Notes under the pieces: generated by a model | The model's input: only the letters and a program-made list of their open reading frames with translations | Database searches by the model: none | Told to the model about the DNA's origin: nothing | Program-made: the position numbers and the translations under genes | Shown: in pieces, positions 35,767 through 43,659 of the stretch | Layout: each line of letters starts with the position of its first letter | How positions within the stretch are numbered: position 1 is the first letter of the stretch | Origin: Parapedobacter sp037190485 | GTDB lineage: Bacteria; Bacteroidota; Bacteroidia; Sphingobacteriales; Sphingobacteriaceae | Assembly (NCBI GenBank): GCA_037190485.1 | Contig: JBBCJB010000010.1 | Coordinates: 1-64,000 of the forward strand | Direction of reading: 5' to 3' | DNA: 64,000 bases

Positions 35767-37464
35767 ATGACCAATTTCGCAACCATCGATTACGTGATCT
35801 TCCTGATCTACTTTGTCATCGTGGCCGGGTACGGCTACTGGATATACCGCAGGAAATCAAAGAGTGACTCGGCGACGAAAGACTTCTTCCTGGCCGAAGG
35901 ATCGCTGACCTGGTGGGCCATCGGCGCATCGCTCATCGCCTCCAACATTTCGGCCGAGCAATTCATCGGGATGAGCGGCAACGGCTTTACCGTGGGCATT
36001 GCCGTTGCCGCGTACGAATGGGTCGCGGCCATCGCACTGATCATCGTGGCCGTATGGTTCATTCCGGTTTATCTCAAGAATGGCATCTTTACGATGCCGC
36101 AATTCCTCAAGATCCGCTACAACGAAACCACGGCGCTGATCATGGCCATCTTTTGGCTATTCCTGTACGTATTGGTCAACCTCACGTCGATCCTGTTCCT
36201 GGGCGCCATGGCCATCAATAACTTCGCCGGGGGCCATAACTTCGAGATCATCATGACCGCATTGTGCGTGTTTGCCATCGTCATCACCCTGGGCGGCATG
36301 AAGGTGATCGGCTTCACCGACGTGATCCAGGTACTCGTACTCATCGTCGGCGGCCTGGCCACCACCTATGTGGCCCTCACGCTGGTGAGCGAGCATTTCG
36401 GGCTGGGCAAAGACGTATTGGCCGGATTCAAGGCGATGATGAACGATTCGCCCAGCCACTTCCGGCTCATCCAGGAGAAACCCGCGGCGGATGCACCGCA
36501 GGAAGAAATAAACAAATACCTGATGCTGCCCGGCATCGCCATGTACTTTGCGGGCCAGTGGATCGTGAATCTGAATTACTGGGGCTGCAACCAATACATT
36601 ACCCAACGCGCACTCGGTGCCGACCTGAAAACGGCCAGGACGGGCATCCTCTTCGCCGGATTCCTCAAGCTGCTGATGCCCATCGTGGTGATGCTACCGG
36701 GTATCGCGGCCTATGTACTTTACAAAAACGGGGCCCTGCAGCAACAGATGGCACCGGGCGGCAATTTCCACGCGGACAATGCCTATTCCGCTATCCTCAG
36801 CTTCCTGCCCGATGGCATGAAGGGCTTATCGTTGGCTGCGCTCACCGCCGCCATCGTGGCCTCACTGGCCGGCAAAGCGAATAGTATCGCCACCATTTTT
36901 ACCCTCGACATCTACAAGAAGTACCTCAATCGCGGGGCATCCGAGAAAAACATGGTCGTCATCGGCAAGGTGGCGATCGTCGCGTCGATGCTGATGGCGC
37001 TCCTGCTCACCTGGGAAGACGTACTGGGTATCGGTGGGGCCGGTGGCTTCACGTTCATCCAGAAGTACACCGGCTACGTCAGCCCGGGCGTACTGGCCAT
37101 GTTCCTGTTGGGCATGTTCTGGAAACGCACCACCGGGACGGCAGCCGTCGCGGGCCTGCTGGCGGGCTTCTTCCTTTCGGTATTTTTCAACGAGTTTGCC
37201 CCGGCGGTATTCGGCCCAGAAACCTGGTTTTACACCGCGTTCATCAACAGTGCTGGCCGGTACGAGATCCCCTTCCTCATCTGCATGGGATTGGCCTTCG
37301 GCTTCACCGTCGTCCTGATGGTTGCCATCAGCTTATTCGGCCCAAGGGTCAATCCCAAGGCGTTTGCCATCGAGCGCAAGCTATTCAACGTCGAACCGTC
37401 GGTGTTGGTCCTGATCGTGTTCACGTTGCTTATCTTCGCTGCGCTCTATGTCAAATTCTGGTAG
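35767..37464 (+). CDS. Sodium:solute symporter family sugar transporter
   Basis: 565 residues with about 14 hydrophobic segments (for example YVIFLIYFVIVAGYGYWIY, YEWVAAIALIIVAVWFIPVY, VLVLIVFTLLIFAALYVKFW). The SSS signature surrounds EGSLTWWAIGASLIASNISAEQFIGMSG and GGMKVIGFTDVIQVLVLIVGG. It lies in the inner membrane and, being last in araB-D-A, most likely imports L-arabinose with sodium. It ends 2 bp from a convergent gene on the minus strand without a visible terminator. Confidence 0.93.
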   Translation: MTNFATIDYVIFLIYFVIVAGYGYWIYRRKSKSDSATKDFFLAEGSLTWWAIGASLIASNISAEQFIGMSGNGFTVGIAVAAYEWVAAIALIIVAVWFIPVYLKNGIFTMPQFLKIRYNETTALIMAIFWLFLYVLVNLTSILFLGAMAINNFAGGHNFEIIMTALCVFAIVITLGGMKVIGFTDVIQVLVLIVGGLATTYVALTLVSEHFGLGKDVLAGFKAMMNDSPSHFRLIQEKPAADAPQEEINKYLMLPGIAMYFAGQWIVNLNYWGCNQYITQRALGADLKTARTGILFAGFLKLLMPIVVMLPGIAAYVLYKNGALQQQMAPGGNFHADNAYSAILSFLPDGMKGLSLAALTAAIVASLAGKANSIATIFTLDIYKKYLNRGASEKNMVVIGKVAIVASMLMALLLTWEDVLGIGGAGGFTFIQKYTGYVSPGVLAMFLLGMFWKRTTGTAAVAGLLAGFFLSVFFNEFAPAVFGPETWFYTAFINSAGRYEIPFLICMGLAFGFTVVLMVAISLFGPRVNPKAFAIERKLFNVEPSVLVLIVFTLLIFAALYVKFW

Positions 37465-37466
37465 GA

Positions 37467-40400
37467 TCACCGCGTTACTTTCATCACGCCATGCATGATG
37501 CGCCAATGGCCCGGAAACGTGCAGACGTAGGGATAATCGCCAGGTGAATCCGGCACCTTAAAGGTCAGCTCATGGCGCTCTTCGGGATTGATCAGTGGCG
37601 TGCTGAACAGCACGTCGGGCGTGGCAGGGATGTATTGCGATTCCACCCCATTGGGCTGTTTGGCCAGCGCGTCGGCGGCGGCGCCCACCTTTTCGAGCGA
37701 ACCCGGTTTCAGGATCAGCAAATTGTGCTGCATGTGATCCGGATTCTCAAAGACGATCTTCAGCGTCTGTCCGGCCTTGGCCGTAAAGGTGGTCACATCG
37801 TATTTCATTTCGCCTACGATCGCCTTGATGGTGATTGACTCATCTGCCACCAATGCGGCCTCTTCGGCAATTTGCTCGGTGTTCACGACGACAAGGCGGG
37901 CATTTTCCAACTGGCCGGTGAAATGGAATTCTTCCGGATAGTCGCCCACGTTGGGGATGCGTGGCGCATTTTCGGGCCACCGCGGTTGCCGGTTGTGCCC
38001 TAGCCGTATGAACCCTTCAGGCACCTGCGCGTACAGGCCTGCTATTTTGCCTTCGGCCACCTGCCTACCGTTGATGGACAAGGTCATCCGTCCTCCGGAA
38101 AGCAGCGATGCCTTGACCGTGAATTCCTCCGGCAACGGTTCCACCGAATGGACGATGGCCTTCCTGCCGCCCTGATTCACCTGGAAATGAACCTGACCAT
38201 CTTTCAGGTACAGCACGTGGCCATGCTGTTTGTCTCCATGCGATACGATGATGCCTTCCATCAGGATGCGGCGCATTTCGGGGCGCTTGATATCCGCCAC
38301 GAAGGTGATTTCCTGGTTGGCGAAGTCGGGAACCTGACGCCCACCGATCATGCCGCCGCGTTCGGTGCTCAAGGGGAGTACCGTCATGCGTTTTCCAGCA
38401 AAGATGCGTTCGGCCAGCGATCCGTCGGTATTGGACAGGTCAGGATGGCCCAGTTGCCGGTGATAGGTGGCCATAAACGCCTGGCGGTGTACGGCACCTG
38501 CGATGAGCAGGGCGTGCGACACCCATTTGTCGGCTGCATGTTCAGGTTGCCGCACCGCTTCGAAGACCGCCTCTCCGATTTCGGCGGTTGGGGCTGCATC
38601 GGCCAAGGCCAGGAATGCGGCCAAGCGCACCCGCAGGTCGGCATCGCGGATTGCACCCGATGCGAGCAGCCGTTGGATCGCCTCGGGCTTGTTCACCGGC
38701 AAGGTTTGGATCGCCGCCCGGCGCACGCCTGGGGCCGGATGGGCCAGGGCTTCAATGGCCACGGCCAGGCTTTTATCATCGGCGCCATCCAGCAACCCCA
38801 GCCCATGCAATGTCCAAAGCGCGTGTATGGCCGCGCCATTTACGTTTACCTCATCCACGTCGGTATCACGGATCAGTTTGTGCAGGTCGGCGGCCGCCTT
38901 CGTCGCGCCGGTCTCCACCAACAGCCGTTGGGCCGTGAGCCTCCAGAACTGGTTGTCGCTTTTCAAGGCGTCCACCAGCGTAGCGGGCCGTTCGCGGTTC
39001 AACTTATACGATTTGGAAGGCCTTCCTTCCTCATGCACCAGGCGGTAGATACGGCCTTTGGTATTGTCGCGCAACGGATCGATGTAGGCGTTGCCCGCAC
39101 CATTGTCAAAACCTTCCGGTGTGGGATTGTGCTGGATGATGAAGTTATACCAATCCAATACCCAAAGCGCGCCGTCGGGCCCCACTTTCGCTTCCACCGG
39201 GCCGAACCAGTTGTCGGAACTCGCGATGACATTCCAGCCATCGCCCTTTTCCCTGAAACCCGACCCAACCTGCTCCAGTACGTGACGGTGCACCAAGCGG
39301 CCGGTAGGCTCGCTGATAAAGGCGACGCGGTTCCAATAGTCTTTGGGGAAGGCCCTTGCCGTGTACAGGCTGTGGCCGGCAGCCGCCGTAAAGCCGCCGT
39401 GTACATCCACCTGCCGAAGCGCCTTGGTCAACACGTGCATGTTGTAATGCCCGTCGATCTTTTCGATACCCCGCTCACGAAGGTTCGCGCGCTCATAGTA
39501 GCGTGCAGGAATGGCGAAAAAGTCGCTATGCTCGTTGTTGGCGGTGGAGATGAACACGTCGAAATCCTCCGAAAACCCAAGCCCCCACGTATTGTTCGAG
39601 GTGCTGCCCAGGAATTCGAAGTGTTTGGCACCCGTATCAAACCTGTAAACACCCGCACCGAACTTGAACGGCTGCCCACCGATGCTGCCTTCGAAACCGG
39701 AGTATCCGACCGTACCCCAGAGTTTATTGTCCAACCCGTAGCGCAGGTTAGACGGTCCCGCGTGCGTGTCATAGGTACCCCAACCGGTTATCAGCACTTC
39801 GCGCACATCGGCTTTATCGTCGCCATCGGTGTCTTTGAGGAACAGGAAATGCGGCGCTTGGGCCACGACGATGCCCCCGTTGGCAAACGTGAAAGCGGTC
39901 GGGATGTTCAGGCCTTCGGCAAATACGGTGAACTTATCCGCCTTGCCGTCACCGTCGGTATCCTCGCAGATGGTGATCCGATCGTCGCCCTGCCCTTTGT
40001 CATCACGTACCGTATTGGGGTAATCGACGGTTTCCACCACCCAGAGCCGTCCGCGTTCATCCCAATCCATCGCAATGGGCTTTTTGATGTCGGGCTCGCT
40101 GGCAAACAGCTCGAGCCGGAAACCGACGGGCACCTGGATCAGGGTCTGTGATGCCGCAGGCGTGAGCGGAAGCTGATACCGCGGTGGCGGGTCGTGACGC
40201 TCATAGTTGGGCATACGGCCTTCCTGGTAGGTGGGCTGTGCCACGGCATACGCATCCATCCGCTTCACGGCCTGCTCACCGACGGCCCATCGGATGCCGC
40301 TTTTCACGAGCTGTAGGAAGCCTGGATTCCGGAATGTGCGTTCATCGTGGCCAAATGCGGTATAGAACACACGGCCTTTGCCATACTCCTTCACCCATGT

Positions 40401-40982
40401 ATAGGGTTCACGGTGGGTGCTATCCACCCGTTCCATCAACACCAGGATATCGTCGGCTAGCTTGTCGTGCACGTAGGTCTCATCCCACTCGGTCTCGAAC
40501 GGCTCCACCCCGTCCATCGCCGGATGATCGGGCTTTACGATGTCCGCCGAGAACGCTTCGCCACCGTGGCTCCTGAATTGTCCGCCGATCAGCGCCACCA
40601 CCTCCGGCGAATTGCGGAAACAATACGACGCCGAATGCAGGGGGATGAAGCCCTTGCCGGAAGCGACGTAGTCCAATAATGCTTTTTCTTGCGCAGGGCT
40701 GATCGAGTCGTGGTTGGCATACAGCACCAGGCCATCGAAGCGATGAAGGTCGGGGCGCGTCAAGTCTTCGGGATCTACCGAATACGTGATATTGATCCCG
40801 TCGGGAAAGTATTCCTGCGATAATATCCCGGCCAGCACTTCCGAATCGTGGTGCTTGCTCGCGTGACCAAGAAAAAACAGTTCCAGCCGCCTCGGTGCAT
40901 CATCACTCCGCTTTTGCGTATTGCAGCCCAAGAAAAACAACGGCACGACCAGCAGCAGTAAAACGCTCGTAATCTTATTCAT
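37467..40982 (-). CDS. Copper-domain dehydrogenase lipoprotein B (ThuA - propeller - HEAT - LamG-like - azurin)
   Basis: 1171 residues from MNKITSVLLLL; lipobox FFLGC. A longer in-frame reading to 41300 runs antisense-like through the upstream isomerase gene and is rejected. The start overlaps that gene's stop (ATGA), indicating translational coupling. The ThuA domain (about 25-245) is intact, with IPLHSASYCF and TAFGHDERTF. Then a dehydrogenase-type propeller (about 285-650), HEAT repeats (680-850), a LamG-like domain (890-1035) and a cupredoxin with CTFPGHWRIM (Cys1154, His1159, Met1163) at the end. It is homologous throughout to the protein at 26587-29958. A periplasmic sugar oxidase/dehydrogenase with a built-in copper electron acceptor is the likely role; the substrate is unknown. 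Confidence 0.85.
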   Translation of the reverse strand: MNKITSVLLLLVVPLFFLGCNTQKRSDDAPRRLELFFLGHASKHHDSEVLAGILSQEYFPDGINITYSVDPEDLTRPDLHRFDGLVLYANHDSISPAQEKALLDYVASGKGFIPLHSASYCFRNSPEVVALIGGQFRSHGGEAFSADIVKPDHPAMDGVEPFETEWDETYVHDKLADDILVLMERVDSTHREPYTWVKEYGKGRVFYTAFGHDERTFRNPGFLQLVKSGIRWAVGEQAVKRMDAYAVAQPTYQEGRMPNYERHDPPPRYQLPLTPAASQTLIQVPVGFRLELFASEPDIKKPIAMDWDERGRLWVVETVDYPNTVRDDKGQGDDRITICEDTDGDGKADKFTVFAEGLNIPTAFTFANGGIVVAQAPHFLFLKDTDGDDKADVREVLITGWGTYDTHAGPSNLRYGLDNKLWGTVGYSGFEGSIGGQPFKFGAGVYRFDTGAKHFEFLGSTSNNTWGLGFSEDFDVFISTANNEHSDFFAIPARYYERANLRERGIEKIDGHYNMHVLTKALRQVDVHGGFTAAAGHSLYTARAFPKDYWNRVAFISEPTGRLVHRHVLEQVGSGFREKGDGWNVIASSDNWFGPVEAKVGPDGALWVLDWYNFIIQHNPTPEGFDNGAGNAYIDPLRDNTKGRIYRLVHEEGRPSKSYKLNRERPATLVDALKSDNQFWRLTAQRLLVETGATKAAADLHKLIRDTDVDEVNVNGAAIHALWTLHGLGLLDGADDKSLAVAIEALAHPAPGVRRAAIQTLPVNKPEAIQRLLASGAIRDADLRVRLAAFLALADAAPTAEIGEAVFEAVRQPEHAADKWVSHALLIAGAVHRQAFMATYHRQLGHPDLSNTDGSLAERIFAGKRMTVLPLSTERGGMIGGRQVPDFANQEITFVADIKRPEMRRILMEGIIVSHGDKQHGHVLYLKDGQVHFQVNQGGRKAIVHSVEPLPEEFTVKASLLSGGRMTLSINGRQVAEGKIAGLYAQVPEGFIRLGHNRQPRWPENAPRIPNVGDYPEEFHFTGQLENARLVVVNTEQIAEEAALVADESITIKAIVGEMKYDVTTFTAKAGQTLKIVFENPDHMQHNLLILKPGSLEKVGAAADALAKQPNGVESQYIPATPDVLFSTPLINPEERHELTFKVPDSPGDYPYVCTFPGHWRIMHGVMKVTR

Positions 40983-41848
40983 TTCTTTCCTTTTATCCAT
41001 TGGCTTAAAAATGCATGCCCTTCGCGTCCAAACGTATCTTGGTCTGCCGCCAGGTTGCGCCAGATACATACCGCGCCGGCCAGCTCCTTGTTTTCGGGCG
41101 TAAAACTTTCGATGGACACCACACCCGTATAGCCGACGGCCTCCAGCCCCTGGTAGTAGGCATCCCAACTCGCATTGCCCGTGCCGGGCGTACCCCGGTA
41201 GTTCTCGGACACCTGCACATGGATCAGTTTGTCGCCGGCTTTCCGTATGGCGGCCTCGGGATTGGGCTCTTCGATGTTCATGTGGAACATATCCAGGCAT
41301 ATCTTCGCGGCGGGATGGTCGATCTCATGGATGAGCCGAAGTACGTCATCCACGTTGTTGATCAAATCCGATTCGAAGCGGTTCAGCGGTTCCAACGCGA
41401 TTTGCAGGCCCTTTTTCGCTGCCCGTTCACACACCAAGCGCAGGTTGGCCACGGCCCGCTGCCATTCGATAGCCCGTTGCGCTTGCGGTACCATCCGGGC
41501 CTTTCCCACCGCCGAGTACATCGGACCGGCAAAAAAACGCGCACCCAGCGCGGCGGTAATCTCCAGGCACTGGTCGATATACTGCAACCCCTGCCGTTGC
41601 AGGCGCTCGTCGTCGCTGGTCAGGTCCCTGTTCGGGCCAAAGGCCCCGCAGATAATCACTTCAAGTGCATTTGCCGACAAGGCGGCCTTGATGGCCGGTA
41701 TATCGATCAATTGCGGGTCTTCCACGGCGATTTCCACCGCACCATATCCCATTTCCGCAATTTTCCGGAAAAGGGCCGCAGCTTCCTCAGCCCGGAACGG
41801 GGATGTCCACAACCACGTACTTACGCCTAAGCTAACATTCAATGCCAT
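40979..41848 (-). CDS. Sugar isomerase/epimerase, ketose 3-epimerase-like, paralogue B
   Basis: 289 residues, no signal. Same metal site as the copy at 23832-24683: LEPLNRFE, CLDMFHMNIEE, LIHVQVSENYRGTPGTGN and VSIESF. It overlaps the following copper-domain dehydrogenase gene by four bases. The recurrence of an isomerase/dehydrogenase pair implies that the two products act in one pathway, for instance re-isomerising the oxidised or epimerised sugar. Confidence 0.85.
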   Translation of the reverse strand: MALNVSLGVSTWLWTSPFRAEEAAALFRKIAEMGYGAVEIAVEDPQLIDIPAIKAALSANALEVIICGAFGPNRDLTSDDERLQRQGLQYIDQCLEITAALGARFFAGPMYSAVGKARMVPQAQRAIEWQRAVANLRLVCERAAKKGLQIALEPLNRFESDLINNVDDVLRLIHEIDHPAAKICLDMFHMNIEEPNPEAAIRKAGDKLIHVQVSENYRGTPGTGNASWDAYYQGLEAVGYTGVVSIESFTPENKELAGAVCIWRNLAADQDTFGREGHAFLSQWIKGKK

Positions 41849-42027
41849 AATTAATTAACGAATTGATTGGCTAAAAATAGGGAATCCGTACGTACAACCG
41901 CTCCTATTTTATCACAAAAACTAACTGTTTCTTTTCCGTTTAATGTCAAACAGACACAAATACACACTCCATCCGCAGCGGCTCCAGCGGTGGCAGCACT
42001 GCCTTACGGACAACATACCCTGTTAGA

Positions 42028-43632
42028 TCAATAACCGTCATTCTGCGAGAGCTTGGGGTTTTTGGACAGTTCGGCAAACGGAATGGGGAACAGCGTTCGT
42101 GTCTGCGCCGCTGCGTGCGGGCGGTGGTTGAACCAAGTCTTGCTCTGGAACACGCCAAACCGGATCAGGTCTTGCCGACGATGTGCTTCCGCGGCGAACT
42201 CCCAGCCCAGTTCGTCAAGGAACCGGCCAAATTCAATATCCGCTCCGCCGCTTACCGCATCCACAGACCCATCCTTGTTCTGCCAACCGTAATTGTAGCC
42301 GCTTCCCTCCCGGAGCTGCGCGCCCGTAACCGTCGCTTTCTCCGGGTTATTCCTAAACGCACGCTGCCGAACCTCGGTGACCAGGAGGGCCGCCCCATTG
42401 GCGTCGCCCGTACGCAGCAATGCCTCCGCCTTCATCAGCAGCACGTCGGCGTAACGGAACAGGGGAAAATCATTGTCGAGGTGGTTGGTTGCCCCTTGCT
42501 TGATCTTGTACTTGCCAATGCGGTAACCCGAATTCTCCGGCGCAGATGTACCGTCGCCACCGATACCAGCCACGTGCTTGCCATAGTTTATCACCTCCTG
42601 TCCAGTGGTTGCATGGTACTGCGGGCCCTGTATCCAGGTATCAACCAATCGGCCATCTTCCGGATCGTACGAATCGATGAACTGTGGGGTGGCACAGTTG
42701 CCGCCCCAAGGCCCCGCGGACATGGCGTACACCAACCGGCTCGCACCATCCAATGTCTTCATGTGCACGATGTTTCCGATGCCGAATACGGCATCGTAGG
42801 GTACCGCAAAAATAATTTCGCGCGAATTCTCGTTGTTGAACGTAAACACGTCCGCGTAATTGGGATCCAGGATATAGGCTCGGCTGTCAATGATGTCGTC
42901 CGCTTCGTCGATGACCTTACTCCATTGCGGCGTACCCGTATACACTTCGGCATTCAGGTAGACCTTCGCCAACAATGCCTTCGCGGCCCAGCGGTTCATC
43001 CGTCCGTATGTGGGCGCCGCGTCTTCCGAAAGTTGCGGCATGATTTCGGCTAACTCAGCCAACACAAAGTCGTAAACCTCACGCCGGGTGCGCTGTTCGG
43101 GCAACGAGGCATCGCGATAGTCCGTTACGATGGGTACGTTGCCATGGTTGTCCATCAACAGGTAGTATGCCAAGGCGCGCACCGCGCGCAGTTCAGCAAT
43201 GGCATCCCGGCCGGCTTGCTCCGGTAAGGGCAGGCTTCCGTCTTCGATCTGCATGATCACCCGGTTGGCGCGGCTGATGACCGAATACGCCTCTGTCCAC
43301 AACTTGGAGGGTTGATATTGTTCCGATGTCCACGTGTGCTGGTGCATCCGTCGGTACGTACCCCCATCGTCCCAGCCGTTCGGCCTCACGGGCGTGATGA
43401 TCGCATCCGCAGATTCCTCCTGCAAATCCAGGTAGCCCTGCCAATCCAGCATCATTCTCCGGAACGGCGCATAGATTGGCGCCAAGATAAACGGCAGGTC
43501 CCGTTCCGCAGGCTTGAAATCCTTTTCCAAAACCTCCGAGTACACCTTTTCGTCCAGGTTGGTACATGACTGGAAGCCTATCGCAAGCAATAAAACCACC
43601 ACTATTCCTGATTTTGCCATTTTCGTTTTCAT
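42028..43632 (-). CDS. SusD/RagB-type glycan-binding lipoprotein of PUL 2
   Basis: 534 residues (ATG 43632 or 43620), lipobox GFQSC. SusD features include AELRAVRALAYYLLMDNHGNVPIV, MNRWAAKALLAKVYLNAEVYTG, FRYADVLLMKAEALLRTG and the C-terminal ELGWEFAAEAHRRQDLIRFG. It is in a different subgroup from the tandem pair at 14-17 kb. It follows susC by 27 bp. Confidence 0.93.
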   Translation of the reverse strand: MKTKMAKSGIVVVLLLAIGFQSCTNLDEKVYSEVLEKDFKPAERDLPFILAPIYAPFRRMMLDWQGYLDLQEESADAIITPVRPNGWDDGGTYRRMHQHTWTSEQYQPSKLWTEAYSVISRANRVIMQIEDGSLPLPEQAGRDAIAELRAVRALAYYLLMDNHGNVPIVTDYRDASLPEQRTRREVYDFVLAELAEIMPQLSEDAAPTYGRMNRWAAKALLAKVYLNAEVYTGTPQWSKVIDEADDIIDSRAYILDPNYADVFTFNNENSREIIFAVPYDAVFGIGNIVHMKTLDGASRLVYAMSAGPWGGNCATPQFIDSYDPEDGRLVDTWIQGPQYHATTGQEVINYGKHVAGIGGDGTSAPENSGYRIGKYKIKQGATNHLDNDFPLFRYADVLLMKAEALLRTGDANGAALLVTEVRQRAFRNNPEKATVTGAQLREGSGYNYGWQNKDGSVDAVSGGADIEFGRFLDELGWEFAAEAHRRQDLIRFGVFQSKTWFNHRPHAAAQTRTLFPIPFAELSKNPKLSQNDGY

Positions 43633-43659
43633 GATTACATCAACTAGATTAACGAGTCA

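Noticed and set aside
38148..40151. A 667-codon open frame on the plus strand antisense to copper-domain dehydrogenase B
   Set aside because: Same reason as above; it also resembles the antisense frame of the paralogous gene because the two genes are homologous, so similarity between the two antisense frames is not independent evidence.
40983..41300. N-terminal extension of copper-domain dehydrogenase B to 1277 residues
   Set aside because: The added part overlaps the upstream isomerase gene in another frame and precedes a clear lipoprotein signal at MNKITSVLL; the true start is 40982.
41946..42041. A 31-residue minus-strand frame (MTVIDLTGYVVRKAVLPPLE...) overlapping the end of the PUL 2 susD gene
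   Set aside because: Too short, with no recognisable family; a GC-rich tail and a coupled-looking start are suggestive but not enough.
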